This document shows positions 7,518 through 11,478 of a stretch of DNA of 11,478 bases, piece by piece. Both the position numbers and the translations under genes were made by a program. The stretch is from Deltaproteobacteria bacterium. Its GTDB lineage: Bacteria > Myxococcota_A > Bradymonadia > UBA7976 > VGTA01. The stretch covers positions 1-11,478 of the forward strand of contig VGTA01000044.1 of assembly GCA_016874875.1 (NCBI GenBank), given 5' to 3'. The notes beneath the pieces were generated by a model. The model did no database searches. It was not told the DNA's origin and saw only the letters and a list, made by a program, of their open reading frames with translations. The first letter of the stretch is position 1. Every line of letters begins with the position of its first letter.

Positions 7518-9467
7518 AGCGCCCGCCCGCGCAGGGGAAACCCTCCCCCACCACCCCATAAAGCACAGCATCGCCCACAGCGCGCGCGAGTGGTCCGCCG
7601 CCCTCGTCGCGTGCTCACGGCGGAGGAGGTCCACCACCCGCGGGTCCCACAGCCCCGCCCGCCCCACCATCTCCGCCGACAGCAGGTCATCGCAGAGCGG
7701 GCGCAGGGGCCCCGAGAGCCACGCCGCCATGGGGACATTGAAGCCCTGCTTGCGGCGCCGGGTGACGGCGGGGGGGACGCGCCCCTCGAGCGCGTGGCGC
7801 AGGACCACCTTCCCTGTCCCCGCGCGCAGCTTGAGCGACGGCGGCAGGGCGTTGAGGGCGTCGGCGAGGCGGAAGTCGAGGAAGGGGGCGCGCAGCTCGA
7901 GGCTGTGGCCCATGCTTACGCGGTCGGCCTTCACGAGGATGTTGTCGGGGAGGTACAGGCGCTGATCGCAGCGCAGCGCGCGGTGGAGCGGCGCCTCGCC
8001 CGCCCCCTCCGCCCCCTCAAAGTGGGGGGCGAAAAGGCGCAGGGGGCTCAGCGGGGGGCTCGGCGGGGCGTCGCCCTCCTCGCGCGCCCGCGCCGCGAGG
8101 GGGGCGAGGAGGGCGGCGCGCAGCGGGGCGGGCAGGAACTCCTTAAACCCAAAGTGCGCCGCCGCCGCCCCCCCCTCCGCCGCCCGCGTGAACTGCCGGA
8201 GCTTGAGGTCGAGGCTCACCTTGCCGTGGCGCACCGGCAGCGCCTCAGCGCCCTGGCGGGCGAGGGCGCGCAGGGGGGAGGGGAGGAGGCGATAGAGGCG
8301 CGCGAGCTCACCGGCGAGGTGCGTGCCGTAGCCCGCCAGCAGCTCATCGCCGCCGTCCCCGCCGAGCGCCACCGTCACCTCGCGGCGGGCGGCGCGGCAC
8401 AGGTACCAGAGCGGAATCGCGCTGCTATCGGCGAAAGGGGCGTCGAGGGCGTCCATGAGCGGGTCCATGAACTCCTCGGGGCGCGGGGAGACGCGCTCCT
8501 CGTGGTGGCGGGCGCCGAAATGCGCCGCCACCTCGCGGGCGTACCCCGACTCATCAAACCCGCGCTCGCCGAACGACACCGTGAAGGTCCGCAGCTCGCG
8601 CGCCCCCGCCTCGCTCGCCGCCCAGAGCAGCGCGCTCGAGTCGAGCCCCCCGCTCAGCATCAGCCCCACGGGCACGTCCGCCACCAGCCGCTCGCGCACG
8701 GCGCGCGTGAGGTCCGCGCGGAGCCACGCCGCCGCCGCCGCCAGCCCCCGCGCCGGGGGGGGCGGCGCGGCGGGGGCGAGGCGCGGCGCCCAGAAGCGCC
8801 CGCGCGAGGCGCCCTCCGCCGCGCGCCAGCGGAGCCACTCCCCGGGCCCGAGCTGCTCCACCCCGCGCAGGGCGGTGGCGGGGCCGGGCGTGTAGGTGAG
8901 GGCGAGGAGGTCGCTGTGGGCCTGCGGGTCGAGGGCGAGGGGGGCGAGGTCGGCGGCGAGCAGGGCGCGGAGGGCGCTCGCGAAGGCCACGCCGCCCCCG
9001 GGGAGGGCGCGGACGTAGAGGGGCTTCTCGCCAAAGCGGTCGCGCGCGAGGAGCAGCTCGCCGCGCGCGTCGTCCCAGAACGCCAGCGCGAACATGCCGT
9101 TGAGGCGCTCGAGCGCGGCGCGCCCCTCGTGGATGAGGAGGTGCAGGAGCGCCTCGGTGTCGCTGCGCCCCCGCAGGCGCGCGCCGTGGCCGGCGGCGGC
9201 GGCGCGCAGGGCGTCGTGCTCATAGAGCTCGCCGTTATACACGAGCGCGTAGCGCCCGCAGGGGCTGAGCATGGGCTGGTGACCCGCCGCGCTGAGGTCC
9301 ACCACGGCGAGGCGGCGGTGGGCGAGGGCGGCGGCGGGGGAGGCGCCGGCGCTGCGCCACAGCCCCGCCCCGTCGGGGCCGCGCGCTACCATGGCGTCGC
9401 GCCCGCGGGCCAGCGCCTCAGCGCTCACCGGGTGCGCGGGGGCGGCGTAGCCGATCAGGCCGCACAT
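7515..9467 (-). CDS. asnB: Asparagine synthase (glutamine-hydrolysing) / polysaccharide amidotransferase
   Basis: The enzyme uses glutamine nitrogen and ATP to amidate a carboxylate: aspartate in classical AsnB, a sugar acid in polysaccharide-cluster relatives. At 650 aa it is complete. The class II glutaminase domain starts MCGLIGY with nucleophile Cys2, then ARGPDG (28-33), HRRLAVVDLS (50-59), NGELYEH (78-84), SDTE (102-105) and RDRFGEKPLY (142-151). The synthase domain has the PPi-loop SGGLDSS (272-278), GGDGGDELLAGY (369-380), LPDNILVKADRVSMGHSLELRAPFLD in the block 506-531, and RRKQGFNVP (571-579). All catalytic elements are intact. The start is fixed by Cys2 and by GGAGG at 9476-9480, 8 nt upstream. 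The ATG overlaps the stop of the glycosyltransferase (TGATG). That pairing favours a surface-polysaccharide role over bulk asparagine supply, but the sequence does not settle it. Confidence 0.92.
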   Translation of the reverse strand: MCGLIGYAAPAHPVSAEALARGRDAMVARGPDGAGLWRSAGASPAAALAHRRLAVVDLSAAGHQPMLSPCGRYALVYNGELYEHDALRAAAAGHGARLRGRSDTEALLHLLIHEGRAALERLNGMFALAFWDDARGELLLARDRFGEKPLYVRALPGGGVAFASALRALLAADLAPLALDPQAHSDLLALTYTPGPATALRGVEQLGPGEWLRWRAAEGASRGRFWAPRLAPAAPPPPARGLAAAAAWLRADLTRAVRERLVADVPVGLMLSGGLDSSALLWAASEAGARELRTFTVSFGERGFDESGYAREVAAHFGARHHEERVSPRPEEFMDPLMDALDAPFADSSAIPLWYLCRAARREVTVALGGDGGDELLAGYGTHLAGELARLYRLLPSPLRALARQGAEALPVRHGKVSLDLKLRQFTRAAEGGAAAAHFGFKEFLPAPLRAALLAPLAARAREEGDAPPSPPLSPLRLFAPHFEGAEGAGEAPLHRALRCDQRLYLPDNILVKADRVSMGHSLELRAPFLDFRLADALNALPPSLKLRAGTGKVVLRHALEGRVPPAVTRRRKQGFNVPMAAWLSGPLRPLCDDLLSAEMVGRAGLWDPRVVDLLRREHATRAADHSRALWAMLCFMGWWGRVSPARAGA

Positions 9468-10723
9468 CAGCCCCGCCTCCCCCGCGCCGCGCGCGCCCGC
9501 GCCACCACCGCCAAGAGCAGCTCCTCGTAGCGGGCCACCACCGCCGGCGCGCTAAAGCGCCCCTCCACCGCCGCCCGCCCCGCCGCGCCCATGGCGGCGC
9601 GCCCCGCCGGGTCGCCCGCGAGCCCCTCGACGGCCGCCGCCAGCGCCGCGGGGTCCCCGGGGGGCGTCACGCGCCCGCAGCCCGCCTCCTGCACCAGGCG
9701 CGCCGTGTCGGTGCCCTCCTCCGCCTGCGCCACCACCGCCCGCCCCGCCGCCATCAGCCCCAGCAGCTTGCTCGGCACGCTCGCGCCGCTCAGGCCCGCC
9801 TTGAGGGGCGCGAGCCCCACGTCGGCGAGGGCGAGCAGGTCGCCGAGGCGCTCGCGGGGCTGGGTGGGGGCGAAGGTGACGCGGGGGTCGCCGCCGAGCG
9901 CCTTGACCGCCGCCTCGCGCGCCTGCCCGTCCCCCACCATCACCAGCCGCAGCCCGAGCGCCTCGGCGCGAGGACGGAGGAGCGCCCACGCCGCCGCCAC
10001 GTCGTCGAGCGCCTGGCTGTGCCCCATGCGCCCGCTGAAGAGCGCCACCGTCTCGCGGGGCCCGATCCCCCACTCGGCGCGGTAGGGGCTCTCGGCGCGC
10101 GGCGTGATGAGGTCCGCGTCCGTGAAGTTGGGAATCACCGCCACGCGGCCGGGGTCGACGCCGAGGCCCACCGCGTGCCGCTTGAAGCCCTCGCAGATCA
10201 CCGCCACCGCGTCGGCCCGCGTGAGCACCTCGCGCTCAAGGCGCTCAAAGGCGCGAATCGCCCCCGGGTGGGTGAGCGCGCCTAGCCTCACCGCCACCTC
10301 CGGGAAGAGGTCCTGCACGTTGTACACGTAGGGCGCGCCCCAGAGGCGGCGCAGGGCGATGTCCACCAGCCCGAGCGTGAGGGGGGGCGAGGGCGTAAAG
10401 ACCACGTCCACGCCGCGCAGGTGGCGCAGCGCCGCCCACAGGGAGCTGGCGCTAAAGCTGGCGTAGTTGAGCGCCTTGCCGCGCAGCCCCCCCGTGTCCT
10501 CCTTGATGTAGGCGCGGTAGACCTTGACGCCGTTGCGCTCCTCCACGGCGGTGAGGCGCCCGCGGTAGCGCGGGTCCACGCGCCCGGTCTCGTGGTGAGG
10601 GAAGGCGCACACCACGCTCACCTGGTGGCCGCGGGCGGCGAGCCCCTCGGCGAGCCCCACGAGGATGGGCGCGTTGCCGAGGAGGTCGGGGTAGTAGTTG
10701 AGGGCGAGGATGAGCGCGTGCAT
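9467..10723 (-). CDS. Glycosyltransferase family 4 (WbuB/WcaI-like)
   Basis: This is a cytoplasmic GT-B enzyme of 418 aa that should transfer a sugar from a nucleotide donor to a lipid-linked or polysaccharide acceptor. The N-terminal Rossmann half starts ALILALNYYPDLLGNAP (3-19) with the GT4 pattern of an open Gly-rich loop before LAEGLAARGHQVSVV (24-38). It continues with VFTPSPPLTLGL (108-119) and VYNVQDLFPE (133-142), which is typical of the WbuB/WcaI group. The C-terminal donor half has VIPNFTD (196-202), LFSGRMGHSQALDD (228-241), LVMVGDGQ (260-267), ADVGLAPLK (300-308) and VPSKLLGLMAAGRAVVA (316-332). Donor and acceptor cannot be told. It starts 7 nt after the cytochrome stop without a visible Shine-Dalgarno, so translation probably depends on the upstream gene. 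It is coupled to asnB downstream. Confidence 0.9.
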   Translation of the reverse strand: MHALILALNYYPDLLGNAPILVGLAEGLAARGHQVSVVCAFPHHETGRVDPRYRGRLTAVEERNGVKVYRAYIKEDTGGLRGKALNYASFSASSLWAALRHLRGVDVVFTPSPPLTLGLVDIALRRLWGAPYVYNVQDLFPEVAVRLGALTHPGAIRAFERLEREVLTRADAVAVICEGFKRHAVGLGVDPGRVAVIPNFTDADLITPRAESPYRAEWGIGPRETVALFSGRMGHSQALDDVAAAWALLRPRAEALGLRLVMVGDGQAREAAVKALGGDPRVTFAPTQPRERLGDLLALADVGLAPLKAGLSGASVPSKLLGLMAAGRAVVAQAEEGTDTARLVQEAGCGRVTPPGDPAALAAAVEGLAGDPAGRAAMGAAGRAAVEGRFSAPAVVARYEELLLAVVARARAARGRRG

Positions 10724-10730
10724 GAGGGTC

Positions 10731-11363
10731 TCAGGGCGCGAGGGGTGAGGGCGGGGGCGGGGGCGGGGGCGGGAGCGCGAGGGCGGCGCCGAGGCGCCTC
10801 ATCGCCCGCTCCACCGCCTCGCGCGACTCCTCGCCAAGCGGCGTGAGCGCCTCAAAGCGCGCGCCCGGGGGGTGGCAGTCGGCGCAGTCGCGCCCCTCCT
10901 CATAAGAGTAGCGCCACATGAGCAGCGCGCGCGCCCCCAGCGCGCTCAGCCCCCGCGCCCCCACGTGGCAGCCCGCGCAGCCCACCCCGTGCTCAGCGCT
11001 CACCGCCATCATCTGCGCGGCGATGAGGCCGTGGTCGGTGTAGCCCTCAAAGCCGCGCGCGTGGCACCCGGCGCAGCCGCGCCCGAGGTCCCGCGAGAGC
11101 TGGCGCATCTGGGCGCGCTTGTGGGCGTCGGTGAGCGCGCCGCCCCCCGGGGGGGGGGCGTACCAGGCGCGGGCGCGCGACCACCAGCGCTCCACGTCGC
11201 CGGTGAGGAGCATAAAGGCGGGGGGGGCGATGGCGTGGGCGACGGAGGGGGGGGCCTGGGCGTGGGCCTGGGCGGGGGCGTGGGCGGGGGCGTCCGACGG
11301 GTCCAACAGGTGCCAGGCTCTTGTTATCTGTGCGCCATATATACACAAAACCAAAATGATCAA
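10731..11363 (-). CDS. Tri-heme cytochrome c-like protein (start unresolved)
   Basis: Three CxxCH heme-attachment motifs are present: CAGCH (97-101), CAGCH (129-133) and CADCH (160-164), counted from a TTG at 11363. Between them are extra His residues (H81, H111, H125) that could serve as axial ligands. MLLTGDVERWW (51-61) and MRQLSRDLGRGCAGCH look like the start of the conserved part. It should be an electron-transfer or redox-sensing protein outside the cytoplasm. The N-terminus is doubtful. The TTG coincides with a -35-like element, residues 12-20 come from the 22-bp repeat, and the frame stays open into the poly-G (minus-strand) edge. An ATG at 11213 fits the conserved start but leaves no signal peptide, which a c-type cytochrome needs. 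The true 5' end may be lost at the contig end. The C-terminus is a Pro run coded by G-rich repeats. Confidence 0.75.
   Translation of the reverse strand: MIILVLCIYGAQITRAWHLLDPSDAPAHAPAQAHAQAPPSVAHAIAPPAFMLLTGDVERWWSRARAWYAPPPGGGALTDAHKRAQMRQLSRDLGRGCAGCHARGFEGYTDHGLIAAQMMAVSAEHGVGCAGCHVGARGLSALGARALLMWRYSYEEGRDCADCHPPGARFEALTPLGEESREAVERAMRRLGAALALPPPPPPPPSPLAP
10742..10773 (+). other. G-run cluster with G-quadruplex potential
   Basis: Six runs of three to five G (10742-10745, 10749-10751, 10753-10757, 10759-10763, 10765-10769, 10771-10773) are separated mostly by single C bases. They lie on the plus strand, the template for the minus-strand operon. They overlap the Pro-rich C-terminus of the cytochrome and sit about 20 nt upstream of the glycosyltransferase start. 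Confidence 0.5.
11305..11326 (+). repeat. 22-bp dyad repeat, copy 2
   Basis: This copy is identical over 22 bp to 7496-7517 and in the same orientation; identity ends exactly at 11305 and 11326. It lies just downstream of the promoter-like element of the cytochrome operon, so it would fall in the 5' leader or at the transcription start. The two copies bracket the cytochrome-glycosyltransferase-asnB block. Confidence 0.8.
11336..11363 (-). promoter_or_regulatory. Candidate promoter of the cytochrome-GT-asnB operon
   Basis: On the minus strand TTGATC (11363-11358) and TATATG (11341-11336), each 4 of 6 to consensus, are 16 bp apart in an A/T-rich patch. Transcription would start near 11329, inside or next to the 22-bp repeat. 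It shares TGTATATA with the promoter at 3718-3746. Closeness to a probable assembly artefact limits confidence. Confidence 0.4.
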
Positions 11364-11364
11364 G

Positions 11365-11478
<114 letters not shown>

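Noticed and set aside
7512..9530. Long open frame on the plus strand opposite asnB (672 codons)
   Set aside because: The minus-strand frame has all AsnB catalytic motifs; the plus frame is low-complexity Arg/Ala/Glu sequence and overlaps the glycosyltransferase end.

Overview
The window is a very G+C-rich bacterial segment (about three quarters G+C by eye, with almost every third codon position G or C). It reads like an accessory stretch from a Myxococcota or other former Deltaproteobacteria-type genome. The clues are the base composition, lipoproteins and secreted proteins rich in Ala, Pro and Gly, and a CxxCH cytochrome of a type I associate with that group. The assignment is an inference. 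No rRNA, tRNA, CRISPR array or transposase was seen.

Layout. (1) 1-972, minus strand: the N-terminal 324 residues of an unknown lipoprotein that runs off the left edge. (2) 973-1250: divergent intergenic region with a plausible promoter for aspS. (3) 1251-3682, plus strand: aspS (aspartyl-tRNA synthetase), then a small P-loop kinase-like protein with an Ala/Pro repeat tail. (4) 3718-7473, plus strand: a promoter-like element and three tightly overlapping genes, all predicted to be exported: a conserved protein of unknown function (PFSGPD motif), an alpha/beta hydrolase-like protein, and an SxxK serine hydrolase related to class A beta-lactamases and penicillin-binding proteins. (5) 7474-7517: a short convergent gap with phased A-tracts and one copy of a 22-bp dyad repeat. 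(6) 11363-7515, minus strand: a tri-heme cytochrome c-like gene, a GT4 glycosyltransferase and an AsnB-type amidotransferase, packed as one operon. A second identical copy of the 22-bp repeat lies at its upstream end. (7) 11365-11478: a 56-base C homopolymer and C-rich degenerate sequence, probably a contig-end artefact.

How the genes may work together. The GT4 enzyme and the AsnB-like amidotransferase form a translationally coupled pair (TGATG) and fit assembly and amidation of a surface polysaccharide. The cytochrome in front of them is unexpected. The three-gene exported cluster is the best candidate for an undescribed system. Stops and starts overlap (ATGA, then TTGA), so the products are probably made together and act outside the cytoplasm. 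AspRS has the His seen in non-discriminating enzymes at the position where E. coli has Leu, which would imply asparagine formation on tRNA and leave AsnB free for polysaccharide work.
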